DNA of 6,594 nt from JBGOUJ01 sp041477005. GTDB taxonomy: Bacteria > Acidobacteriota > Terriglobia > Bryobacterales > JACQDG01. The translations under genes and the position numbers were made by a program. Position 1 is the first letter of the stretch. Each line of letters begins with the position of its first letter. The stretch covers positions 1 to 6,594 of the forward strand of contig JBGOUJ010000441.1 in NCBI GenBank assembly GCA_041477005.1. The letters run 5' to 3'. Below the pieces are notes generated by a model. It saw only the letters and a list, made by a program, of their open reading frames with translations, had not been told where the DNA came from and ran no database searches. This document shows positions 1 through 6,075 of the stretch, one piece after another.

Positions 1-4
1 CCAT

Positions 5-21
5 CGAACCACGGGCGTTCG
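5..21. repeat. Small inverted repeat, probable core hairpin of the left-edge repeat element
   Basis: CGAAC (5-9) and GTTCG (17-21) form a perfect 5-bp stem around a 7-nt loop, followed five bases later by the heptamer tract. The layout (short core stem, then GGTT, then heptamers) matches the complete element at 3171-3251 read on the minus strand. No T-run follows in either direction, so a terminator role is not supported. Confidence 0.4.
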
Positions 22-26
22 GGGTT

Positions 27-59
27 GCTGACGGCTGATTGCTGATAGCTGACAGCTTA
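27..59 (+). repeat. GCTGANN heptamer tandem repeat abutting the TPP enzyme stop codon
   Basis: The plus strand reads GCTGACG, GCTGATT, GCTGATA, GCTGACA and then GCTTA, just over four units of 7 nt with consensus GCTGANN. It begins after GGTT and ends directly against the stop codon of the TPP enzyme gene (60-62, minus strand). It has the same unit, and the same preceding GGTT on one strand, as the element between the permease and acyltransferase genes. Because 7 is not a multiple of 3, TGA in the repeat falls in successive frames, so the tract is a stop-rich spacer. Confidence 0.75.
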
Positions 60-1976
60 TCAGACCCGCCGCTTCCGCCGCTCGGCCAGGCTGAACTTCT
101 GGTGCCAGGTGGATTCGGCCCCGCCGCCGTAACGGGAGATGACGGCTTCGACCACGTAGGGCCGGCCCTCACGCGTGGCGGCGATGCCGCGCTTCAGCGC
201 CGGCTCGATCTGGCCGGCCGCCGTCGCCTTCTCCCCGGAAACGCCCTGGCTCTCGGCCAGCTTTACGAAATCGATCTCCGGGTCGCCGAGGTACATCCCG
301 GAGTAGTGGCCGGTGGCAGCCATCTTGCCTTTATAACCGTAATAGGCATGGCGAACGGTCTGGTAGTTGTAATTGTTCCACACTACCGTCAGGATCGGGA
401 TGCCGTAGCGGACCTGGGTCCAGAAGCCGGAGGCGCTGTACATCACCGAGCCGTCGCCGATCGAGCAGACGACCTGCCGGTCGGGCGCCGCGAGCTTGGC
501 GCCGATGGACGCGCCGATGCCCCAGCCGAGTGAGTTGCCGGTGGTGGCGATCCGGGTCTGTTCGTTTTCCCGGAAGCCGAAGGGGAAGGCGTCGTACCTG
601 CCGGTTAGGTTCTCGGTGACCACGATCGCGTCTTTGTCGATGGTGTGGGCCATGATGGCGCCCAGCTCGTCGGGATGCATCGGCCGGCGGCCGAAATTTT
701 TCCGCGCGTCTGCTTCGCTCTTGGCCCGCTGGGCGGTGGTGATGGCGCGAACTTCCTCGGCGCGCGAGGCCGCCTGGGAGGTGATCCGCTCCTTGGTAAG
801 CAGGGCTTCCATCGCCGCCCGCAGGTCGGCGAGGCCCTCTTTCACGTCCGACACCAGGGCCAGGTCGGTCGCGTAGTTGCGGCTCATGGCGGCCGTGTCG
901 ATGCCCATCCGGATGATACGCGCCGAGGAGGGCGCCTCCGGCGCCTCGGGTATGGTCCTGCCGCCGAAGTCACGCGCCCCCACCAGAACCAGCAGATCGA
1001 CCCCGCGCTTGACCAGCTCCGAGTTGAGGCCGAAGCCGCCCACGCAGTGCGGGTGCTTGGCCGGGAAGTTGGCATAGCTCTGGGCGCCCGAAGCCACCGG
1101 CAGGCCGAACTTCTCGGAGAACGCGACCAAGTCGGCCTGCGCTCCCGACTTCCACACCTCGTCTCCTACTACCAGCAGCGGCCGCCGCGCTTCCGCCAGC
1201 ATTTTCGCGGCCCGCTCCACCGCCGCCGCCTCGGCCCGTACTCGCGTGCGAACCATGAAGCGCTCCGCCGGCAGAATCTGCGCCTTCACGCCTTTGGCCT
1301 CGAGCGCATAACTGGCCATCGCCAGATAGACCGGCCCGCCCGGCTCGGTGGCCGCCACTTTGAAAGCCCGGCGCACCATCAGGGCCAAGCTGTCGGCCCT
1401 GCGCGCCTCCCAGGAGATCTTGGTGAACTGGCGGTTGACTTCCTTCTGGTCGAAGCCGGGACGCGGCCCGAGCGTGATGTCGTCGCTCCACAGCTCGTTG
1501 TCGTTCATCCCGGCGGTGATGACGAGGGCCGAGCCGTCGCGGCTGGCGTTGTAAATCTGCCCGCCGGCCTGGGCCGTCCCCGCGATCACGTGCACGTTTA
1601 CAAAGCCGGGCTTGCCGCTCGTCTTGTGGTACCCATCGGCCATCGAGATGACGATCCCCTCGTGCAGCCCCATGATGAGCTGGAGGCCGGGGGAATCGGT
1701 CACCGCGTCGAAGAAGCCCACTTCAAAAGAGCCGGGATTGGTGAATAGATAGTCGGCTCCGGCGGCCTTCGCCTGCGCGACCACCAGGTCACCGCCGGTG
1801 CCTTCCACGGTTGAGGCGCCGGGAGCATCGGTACGCGCGGCCGCCTTTTCGGAAGCTTCGAGCGGCGCCAGGATGGCCTGGGCCGCCGCCGCGCTGAATC
1901 CCAGACCCGCCAGGCTCTGCACAAAGCCCCGCCGGGAAAGACCCTGCCCCAGGTAACGGCGAACGAGATCTCTCAT
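60..1976 (-). CDS. Tat-exported thiamine pyrophosphate-dependent enzyme, benzoylformate decarboxylase/acetolactate synthase-like
   Basis: The 638-residue protein has the three-domain layout of TPP decarboxylases and carboligases: Pyr domain about 60-225, central domain about 245-385, PP domain about 430-615. The TPP/Mg motif is visible as GDGS at 507-510 with Asn-Asn at 534-535. From memory of Pseudomonas benzoylformate decarboxylase, its Ser26, Glu28, Glu47 and His70 correspond to S83, E85, E106 and H129 here (NPGSFE, LHEG, NVHV). The position of its catalytic His281 appears to fall in FGGRT (337-341), with no histidine. The N-terminus carries SRRGFVQ (R15, R16) and a hydrophobic stretch at about 21-37, a typical twin-arginine signal, so the folded, cofactor-loaded enzyme probably acts outside the cytoplasm. 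The start at 1976 is chosen because GGAGAGG lies just upstream and because it places the Tat motif near the N-terminus. In-frame ATGs at 2039 and 2033 would add about 20 residues and overlap the preceding gene. The substrate is unknown; 2-oxoacid decarboxylation or carboligation is the family-level expectation. Confidence 0.9.
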   Translation of the reverse strand: MRDLVRRYLGQGLSRRGFVQSLAGLGFSAAAAQAILAPLEASEKAAARTDAPGASTVEGTGGDLVVAQAKAAGADYLFTNPGSFEVGFFDAVTDSPGLQLIMGLHEGIVISMADGYHKTSGKPGFVNVHVIAGTAQAGGQIYNASRDGSALVITAGMNDNELWSDDITLGPRPGFDQKEVNRQFTKISWEARRADSLALMVRRAFKVAATEPGGPVYLAMASYALEAKGVKAQILPAERFMVRTRVRAEAAAVERAAKMLAEARRPLLVVGDEVWKSGAQADLVAFSEKFGLPVASGAQSYANFPAKHPHCVGGFGLNSELVKRGVDLLVLVGARDFGGRTIPEAPEAPSSARIIRMGIDTAAMSRNYATDLALVSDVKEGLADLRAAMEALLTKERITSQAASRAEEVRAITTAQRAKSEADARKNFGRRPMHPDELGAIMAHTIDKDAIVVTENLTGRYDAFPFGFRENEQTRIATTGNSLGWGIGASIGAKLAAPDRQVVCSIGDGSVMYSASGFWTQVRYGIPILTVVWNNYNYQTVRHAYYGYKGKMAATGHYSGMYLGDPEIDFVKLAESQGVSGEKATAAGQIEPALKRGIAATREGRPYVVEAVISRYGGGAESTWHQKFSLAERRKRRV

Positions 1977-1980
1977 GACG

Positions 1981-1987
1981 CCTCTCC
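1981..1987 (-). promoter_or_regulatory. Ribosome binding site fixing the start of the TPP enzyme gene
   Basis: On the minus strand GGAGAGG is followed by four bases and then the ATG at 1976. This is a near-consensus Shine-Dalgarno sequence. It favours this start over the in-frame ATGs at 2039 and 2033, which sit at the end of the preceding gene and have no comparable site. Confidence 0.7.
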
Positions 1988-2003
1988 TATGGAGGAATGT
2001 CGC

Positions 2004-2017
2004 ACACCGCCCGGTGT
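2004..2017. repeat. Short inverted repeat in the acyltransferase-TPP enzyme gap
   Basis: ACACCG and CGGTGT form a perfect 6-nt inverted repeat with a 2-nt centre. In RNA this would be a 5-bp stem with a 4-nt loop. It lies in the 53-nt spacer between the acyltransferase stop and the TPP enzyme start, upstream of the ribosome binding site. It has no T-run, so it is not an intrinsic terminator. It could be an operator half-site pair, a small mRNA hairpin, or chance. Confidence 0.3.
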
Positions 2018-2029
2018 CTTGTCGAGGTG

Positions 2030-3163
2030 TCATTTCCATTGATAGACCCGGTAGGTCTTGTACCGCCGGCAGCCGGCCCTCTCGAGCGATCGGGTGGCCG
2101 CGGTATTGGTTTCCACGACGAAGGACATCTCGGCGTCCTCAAATCCCAGCCGTATGGCATTGCGGATCAGCGTCGTGCACAGCGCCACGACGATTCCGGT
2201 GCGGCGATACGGCTCGGCGACCGTCGCCATCAGGAAGCGCAGCCGCCGGATCGACCGGCGGCGCACCAGCGCCCGCAGCCATCCGAAGGGAAACAGGCGG
2301 CCCCGGGCCGCTTTCAGTGCCTGGTTGAGGTCGGGAAGGGCGAGCACGAAGCCTATCGGCCGGCCCTCGATCTCCGCCGCCAGCGCCAGCTCGGGCACGA
2401 GGAAATGCCGTAGCTGCCGCAGCTTGTAGAAAAACTCCCCCCGGTTCATCTGACGCTGGCTCAACTGGGAGGTGTAGAACCGCCACGCCAGTTCCGCCTC
2501 CGCCTCCAACTGGTGCTTCCGCAGCATGCGGATCCGCACCCCGTACATGCGGAGCACGCGCTCGGCGATTCGATCGAGCTGCTCGAGATCGAGCAGATCG
2601 GCGTTGGCGTAATAGGCGTAGAGATCGATCTTCTTTTCGAGCCCGGCGCTCTCGATCAGCCGCTTATAGTAGCGGGGGTTGTAGGGCATCAGGAGGCAGG
2701 GATCCTGGTCAAACCCCTCCACTAGCAGCCCGGCCCCGTACGCGCTCGACGGACTGAACGGGCCGGCCAGCGAGCACCCACCGCGTTCGCGGACCCACTG
2801 CCGGGCGGCCGCGAGCAGGGCGTCTGCGACCGGCTGCTCGTCGATGCTCTCAAAGAAACCGAAGAAGCCCTCCGGCTCTGCGCGGCTCCGGTTGGACTCG
2901 TCGTCGAGAATGGCCGCAATCCGCCCCACCGCGCGGCCGTCCCGGCGCGCCAGAAAGCACTGCGTCCGGGCATGAGCGTGGAACGGGTGCCGGCGCGACG
3001 GGTCCAGCAGCTTCCTCTGGCCGCTCAAAAGCGGCGGCGCCCAGTAAGGGTCGTGGCGGTAAATTCCATAAGGGAAGCGCAGGAACTCGCGCCAGTCCCG
3101 CCGGCCCTCGACGGGCCTCACGACCACATCGCCCACTCCCGTTCTCGGAGGACCAGTGCCCAT
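2030..3163 (-). CDS. GNAT-family N-acetyltransferase, YghO-like
   Basis: This 377-residue protein is probably a cytoplasmic acyl-CoA-dependent transferase with an unknown acceptor. The C-terminal third shows the GNAT signature. A motif-A-like stretch PYRRTGIVVAL (319-329) is a degenerate R-x-x-G-x-A acetyl-CoA loop. It is followed by a strand (MSFVVETN, 346-353) and the motif-B pattern N-T-A-A-T-R-S-L-E-R-A-G (353-364). The N-terminal segment (about 14-90) has the aromatic-rich FPYGIYRHDPYW and the GRIAAILD strand that I recall from the YghO-like family; length is also typical. The ATG at 3163 has only a weak GAAGG upstream. A GTG 36 nt further in, with GGGAG before it, is a possible alternative start. 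It lies 97 nt after the permease stop and 53 nt before the TPP enzyme start, so co-transcription is plausible. The biological role is not known. Confidence 0.8.
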   Translation of the reverse strand: MGTGPPRTGVGDVVVRPVEGRRDWREFLRFPYGIYRHDPYWAPPLLSGQRKLLDPSRRHPFHAHARTQCFLARRDGRAVGRIAAILDDESNRSRAEPEGFFGFFESIDEQPVADALLAAARQWVRERGGCSLAGPFSPSSAYGAGLLVEGFDQDPCLLMPYNPRYYKRLIESAGLEKKIDLYAYYANADLLDLEQLDRIAERVLRMYGVRIRMLRKHQLEAEAELAWRFYTSQLSQRQMNRGEFFYKLRQLRHFLVPELALAAEIEGRPIGFVLALPDLNQALKAARGRLFPFGWLRALVRRRSIRRLRFLMATVAEPYRRTGIVVALCTTLIRNAIRLGFEDAEMSFVVETNTAATRSLERAGCRRYKTYRVYQWK

Positions 3164-3170
3164 TGCTACT

Positions 3171-3251
3171 AGCCTTCAGCTATCAGCTATCAGCAACCGG
3201 CGGCCATCGGTCCGCTGGCTGAAAGCTGACGGCTGCAAGCTGACGGCTGCC
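3171..3251. repeat. Palindromic heptamer-repeat element between permease and acyltransferase genes
   Basis: Two heptamer tracts face each other. The left tract (3174-3194) reads CTTCAGC, TATCAGC, TATCAGC on the plus strand. The right tract (3218-3251) reads GCTGAAA, GCTGACG, GCTGCAA, GCTGACG, GCTGCC. Positions 3172-3194 pair with 3218-3240 at 18 of 23 bases by my alignment, and the intervening 23 nt contains an inner stem GCGG (3200-3203)/CCGC (3212-3215). The result is a long stem with a small core hairpin. It occupies most of the 97-nt gap between two co-directional genes and would be present in a shared mRNA, where it could act in processing, stability or attenuation. It resembles the architecture of REP/BIME-type intergenic elements, but I do not recognise it as a named family. 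Confidence 0.75.
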
Positions 3252-3260
3252 TCCCTGCGG

Positions 3261-5813
3261 TTACTCGTATTCCAGGGCCGCGGCCAGCGGGGCGCGCACC
3301 GCCGATTCCGCCGGACCGATGGCCGAGGCCAACGCTGCCGCTAGTATCACCGGAAGCAGGCCCAGGGCCAACCCCACTGGGTATTGGTAATCTAACTGGC
3401 GCCCGGAGAAATCCAGCCGGTTCAGCTCCACCCAGTAATAGACGTTCAATACCCCCAGAGCAAGACCGAGCGCCACGCCCACCAGGGCCAGGCTCGCCGC
3501 CTCCAGCCACACGGTGACGCGGACCTGGCGCCGCAGGGCTCCCACGGCCTGCAGGACGCCCAGCTCGCGCCGCCGGTCCAGGATCGAGACCGTCAGGGTA
3601 TTGGCAATGCCAAAAACAGCTACCAGCACGGCCACCGCGATCTGCAGGTAGGTCATCCCGTACCATTGGTCGCTGAGCCGCAGAACGTACCGGCGGACCG
3701 CGGCGTTGTCCATTACGAAGAGCCGGCCCTCGCCGGGATAACGTTCCAGAACCCGGGCCTTCGCCGCTTCGAGCGAGGCTCCGGGCCGCAGATACAGGCG
3801 GAAAAGGTTCACCGTCGTGTCGTTCCAGTGACGCCGGTAGAGGGACAGATCGACAAAGATGGCGCCCTGGGAGTCCGAATAGTCCTTTGCAATATCCAGA
3901 ATCGGCAGGGGCAGAAGACCGCCGGGGAAAGGCAGCTCCAGGATCTGGCCGGCGCGCAGTTGGTGCCGGACCGCCAGATTGTCCGATAGGATGACGCCCC
4001 GGCCCTCGGCGGCGAGCCGGTAGAGGCGCTCCCGTTCCGCGCGTTTCGCCTGGCTCGGGCCGGTGACTCGCAGCCGGTCCATTTCCGTCGCGATCAGCAA
4101 CGGCTGGGAGTCGCGAAAGAAGACCCGGGCGGTCCGCACCGATTGCACCGTGGCGACACCGTCAATGGCGGCGAGCGCGGCCTCCCAGCTCCCGGGAAAG
4201 CGAACATCGCGGTTGGTCAGGTCTTCCGAGGTAGTGACCATGAGATCGGCGTCGAGTCTGTCAAAGGTCCACTCCTGCAGGTTGTTACGGTTCGCCTGCG
4301 AGAGGCCGCCCAGGCCGATTACCATCGACAGCGACAGCATCAGCGCGGCTACCGCCGAGGAGGTGCGGCGAGGCGCCTGGATTAGACTGTCTACGGCGAG
4401 CATCCCTTCCACCGGCCGGAAGCGTCGCATCACGGGACGCAAAAGCAGCGCCATCCACCGCGCCAATCGGGGAACCAGCAACACTGCGGCCACCAGGCTC
4501 AGCAGATAGCCCGTATAAAAGAGCAGCGTCGAATGGGCCCAAAGCCGGGAAGTGGCCGCCAGGACGGCGCACAGCGCCGCCAAGACATCCCGGAGGCGGT
4601 TTTCGCCGGACGAGAGGAGTTGGTAGGCGCCCTTCTGCAACGCCTGCACGGGGTCGGCCCGGGCGGCCTGGCGAGCTGGCAGGTACGCCGCGAGCACGCT
4701 CGCGAGAATTCCCAGGGTCAGCGACCCACCCAGAACCAGAGGGCTAAGGGTGCTTCCCTCGGCTAGCGCGGTCACGCCATACAGGCTGTGCAGCATGCCC
4801 CCGATGGCGCCCTCCATCCCTCGCGCCAGCAAGAGACCGGCAGCCGCTCCCAGTACGGATCCCGCCAGTCCAAACAGCGCACTCTCGGCCAGAAACAGGG
4901 CGCCAACCTGCGACTGCGTGGCGCCGAGCGCCCGCGCGGTGCCGATTTCGGTGCGTCGCTCGGTGACGGCGATGAAGAACGTATTCTGGATGATGAACAT
5001 CCCCACGATCAAGGCGAAAACGCTGACGAGGTTGACCGTCTTGCGATAGTTGCGGAGCATGGATTCGAAATGACGGCGCCGCTCGGAGGGGGCTTCGATC
5101 CGCACGCCGGGCCCCAGCACGCGCCGTAAGGACTCGCCGCATTGCTCTCGGGAGAATCCCTCGCGCGATCGCACATCGATGCGGTCGATTCGGCGTCCTC
5201 GCCCGAAAACTTTCTGCGCGGCGTAAAGGTCCATGACCGCCAAATTGCCGCCGTACGCGCTGGCCACGCCCTCCGGGCGCAGGATTCCGCGGACGGTGAA
5301 CATCTTCTCGCCGTCCACGGCCCGCAGCGGCAGCCGGCTGCCGAGGCCCAGGCCGTTGCGCGCCGCAAATTCCTGACTCACCATGAGGGAATCCGGCTGC
5401 GCCAGAAACACCAGCGGGTCATCGATCAAGGCCGCCTCGCCGCTTTCCAGATCGTAGCGGCGCAGGTTGCCGTCGCCCGTCATATCGACGCCCAGAATGA
5501 GAAGGTTCCCCTGTCCTCGAAGCCCGGTGGCGACGATCGATTCAATCACCGGAGCGGCCGCGCCGACTTCGGGAACGGCCTGCACCCGCTCCAGGATCTC
5601 CTCCTCCAGGCCGGCCTCCCCGGCGGAGACCTGAAATTCCGCGGCGCCGGCGATCCGATCCACTGTTTGCCGCAACGCCAGCAGCACCGACTCGCTGGCC
5701 GTGTGCATACCCACCAGCACGGCGACGCCGAGCATGATGCCCGCCAGCGTCAGGACGGAGCGCAGGCGATGCCGGCGGAAATAGGGGACGCTGAGCAACC
5801 GGATGAGGTCCAT
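3261..5813 (-). CDS. Large ABC-type permease with two FtsX domains (MacB/YbbP-like)
   Basis: The 850-residue inner-membrane protein consists of two MacB/FtsX modules. By eye there are about ten membrane segments: 20-36, 262-283, 305-333, 358-380, 407-425, 431-448, 484-503, 723-743, 767-795 and 812-834. Two large extracytoplasmic domains lie at about 38-258 and 504-722. The FtsX signature appears twice: ERRTEIGTARALGA (285-298) and DRRRELGVLQAVGA (746-759). The module ends also match, PARQAARADPVQAL (379-392) and GPAESAVRAPLAAAL (833-847). Such permeases normally work with a LolD/MacB-type ATPase in mechanotransmission or in extracting lipids or lipoproteins; the substrate here is unknown. E. 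coli YbbP (about 800 residues) is the closest layout I know. No ATPase gene is present on either side within the window. The ATG at 5813 gives the usual short cytoplasmic RRHRLRS start before the first membrane span, but its ribosome binding site is weak. Confidence 0.92.
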   Translation of the reverse strand: MDLIRLLSVPYFRRHRLRSVLTLAGIMLGVAVLVGMHTASESVLLALRQTVDRIAGAAEFQVSAGEAGLEEEILERVQAVPEVGAAAPVIESIVATGLRGQGNLLILGVDMTGDGNLRRYDLESGEAALIDDPLVFLAQPDSLMVSQEFAARNGLGLGSRLPLRAVDGEKMFTVRGILRPEGVASAYGGNLAVMDLYAAQKVFGRGRRIDRIDVRSREGFSREQCGESLRRVLGPGVRIEAPSERRRHFESMLRNYRKTVNLVSVFALIVGMFIIQNTFFIAVTERRTEIGTARALGATQSQVGALFLAESALFGLAGSVLGAAAGLLLARGMEGAIGGMLHSLYGVTALAEGSTLSPLVLGGSLTLGILASVLAAYLPARQAARADPVQALQKGAYQLLSSGENRLRDVLAALCAVLAATSRLWAHSTLLFYTGYLLSLVAAVLLVPRLARWMALLLRPVMRRFRPVEGMLAVDSLIQAPRRTSSAVAALMLSLSMVIGLGGLSQANRNNLQEWTFDRLDADLMVTTSEDLTNRDVRFPGSWEAALAAIDGVATVQSVRTARVFFRDSQPLLIATEMDRLRVTGPSQAKRAERERLYRLAAEGRGVILSDNLAVRHQLRAGQILELPFPGGLLPLPILDIAKDYSDSQGAIFVDLSLYRRHWNDTTVNLFRLYLRPGASLEAAKARVLERYPGEGRLFVMDNAAVRRYVLRLSDQWYGMTYLQIAVAVLVAVFGIANTLTVSILDRRRELGVLQAVGALRRQVRVTVWLEAASLALVGVALGLALGVLNVYYWVELNRLDFSGRQLDYQYPVGLALGLLPVILAAALASAIGPAESAVRAPLAAALEYE

Positions 5814-5825
5814 CGCCGCTACCGT

Positions 5826-5843
5826 CGAGGCTCCCGAGGCTCC
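5826..5843. repeat. Tandem 9-nt direct repeat upstream of the permease gene
   Basis: CGAGGCTCC occurs twice back to back (5826-5834 and 5835-5843), ending 12 nt from the permease start codon. It lies in the 83-nt divergent spacer, so it could be a regulator site or part of the permease leader. A chance duplication is equally possible. Confidence 0.35.
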
Positions 5844-5872
5844 CTATCGTAATACTTCTTCCGGGTCGCCAT

Positions 5873-5881
5873 TGCTATAAT
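5873..5881 (+). promoter_or_regulatory. Extended -10 promoter (TGCTATAAT)
   Basis: The nine bases match the extended -10 consensus TGnTATAAT exactly. This is notable in a region of high G+C. No convincing -35 box is seen 16-18 nt upstream, which is normal for extended -10 promoters. Transcription would start near 5887-5889, right at the ribosome binding site of the small membrane-peptide gene, giving a very short leader. Promoter activity is inferred. Confidence 0.5.
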
Positions 5882-5887
5882 CCGGAC

Positions 5888-5894
5888 GAGGTGG
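5888..5894 (+). promoter_or_regulatory. Ribosome binding site of the small membrane-peptide gene
   Basis: GAGGTGG precedes the ATG at 5897; the GAGG core is separated from the start codon by five bases, a good Shine-Dalgarno arrangement. It lies just after the extended -10 element, which strengthens the case that the short frame downstream is a gene. Confidence 0.5.
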
Positions 5895-5896
5895 CT

Positions 5897-5980
5897 ATGC
5901 GCTTCAGACTGGCATGGATTCTGAGCACGCCGTTGGGAATGCTGCTGTTGCTGCTGCTGATCACCCAGGCCGAGTGCTGA
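5897..5980 (+). CDS. Putative 27-residue single-span hydrophobic peptide
   Basis: A short frame from ATG to TGA encodes 27 residues. It starts with the basic MRFR, then has a hydrophobic stretch to about residue 22 with an unbroken run of six leucines (16-21), and ends in TQAEC. This is the layout of a tiny bitopic membrane protein, N-terminus inside, or of a bare signal peptide. The case for expression is a perfect extended -10 at 5873-5881 and a GAGG ribosome binding site at correct spacing. The final Cys is preceded by Glu, so it is not a good lipobox. Alternatives are a leader peptide, or the surviving N-terminus of a longer exported protein whose remainder was lost, because degenerate heptamers begin exactly at its stop codon. 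It resembles no family I know. Confidence 0.5.
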   Translation: MRFRLAWILSTPLGMLLLLLLITQAEC

Positions 5981-6023
5981 TATTGAGCTGAGAGGCCGGC
6001 GGGCTGACGGGTGACGGGCTGGT
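5976..6023 (+). repeat. Degenerate heptamer-repeat tract after the small peptide gene
   Basis: Units related to GCTGANN are scattered here: GCTGATA (5976-5982), GCTGAGA (5987-5993), GCTGACG (6003-6009), GGTGACG (6010-6016) and GGCTGGT (6017-6023). The first unit contains the stop codon of the small peptide gene. The tract looks like a decayed copy of the cleaner repeats at 27-59 and 3171-3251, again placed just after a stop codon. Similarity by chance in G-rich DNA cannot be excluded. Confidence 0.4.
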
Positions 6024-6075
6024 CGAGGGTTGGTCCAGGGCTAGTATCAACGCATACGCCCTTGCCGCCGATGCA

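Noticed and set aside
1..24. Hairpin after the TPP enzyme gene as an intrinsic terminator
   Set aside because: The stem is only 5 bp and no T-run follows on the minus strand; it fits better as the core of the repeat element.
645..1748. A 367-codon open frame on the plus strand, antisense to the TPP enzyme gene
   Set aside because: The translation is rich in Arg, Gly and His with no recognisable domain, and the opposite strand encodes a clear TPP enzyme with all motifs. Long antisense frames are expected in high-G+C genes.
27..3251. Heptamer arrays as a CRISPR-like array
   Set aside because: Units are 7 nt, directly adjacent with no spacers, and no cas genes are present.
5142..5852. A 236-codon open frame on the plus strand over the permease 5' end
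   Set aside because: Low-complexity, Gln/His/Arg-rich product opposite well-supported FtsX coding sequence; no ribosome binding site noticed.
5987..6022. CTGAGA within GAGCTGAGAGG, suggestive of a TPP riboswitch
   Set aside because: The other conserved thi-box parts and the paired arms are absent, it is on the strand opposite the TPP enzyme gene and about 4 kb away, and the motif is explained by degenerate heptamers.
6042..6047. TAGTAT as a -10 box for the 75-residue frame
   Set aside because: Only 4 of 6 bases match and no -35 element is present at suitable spacing.
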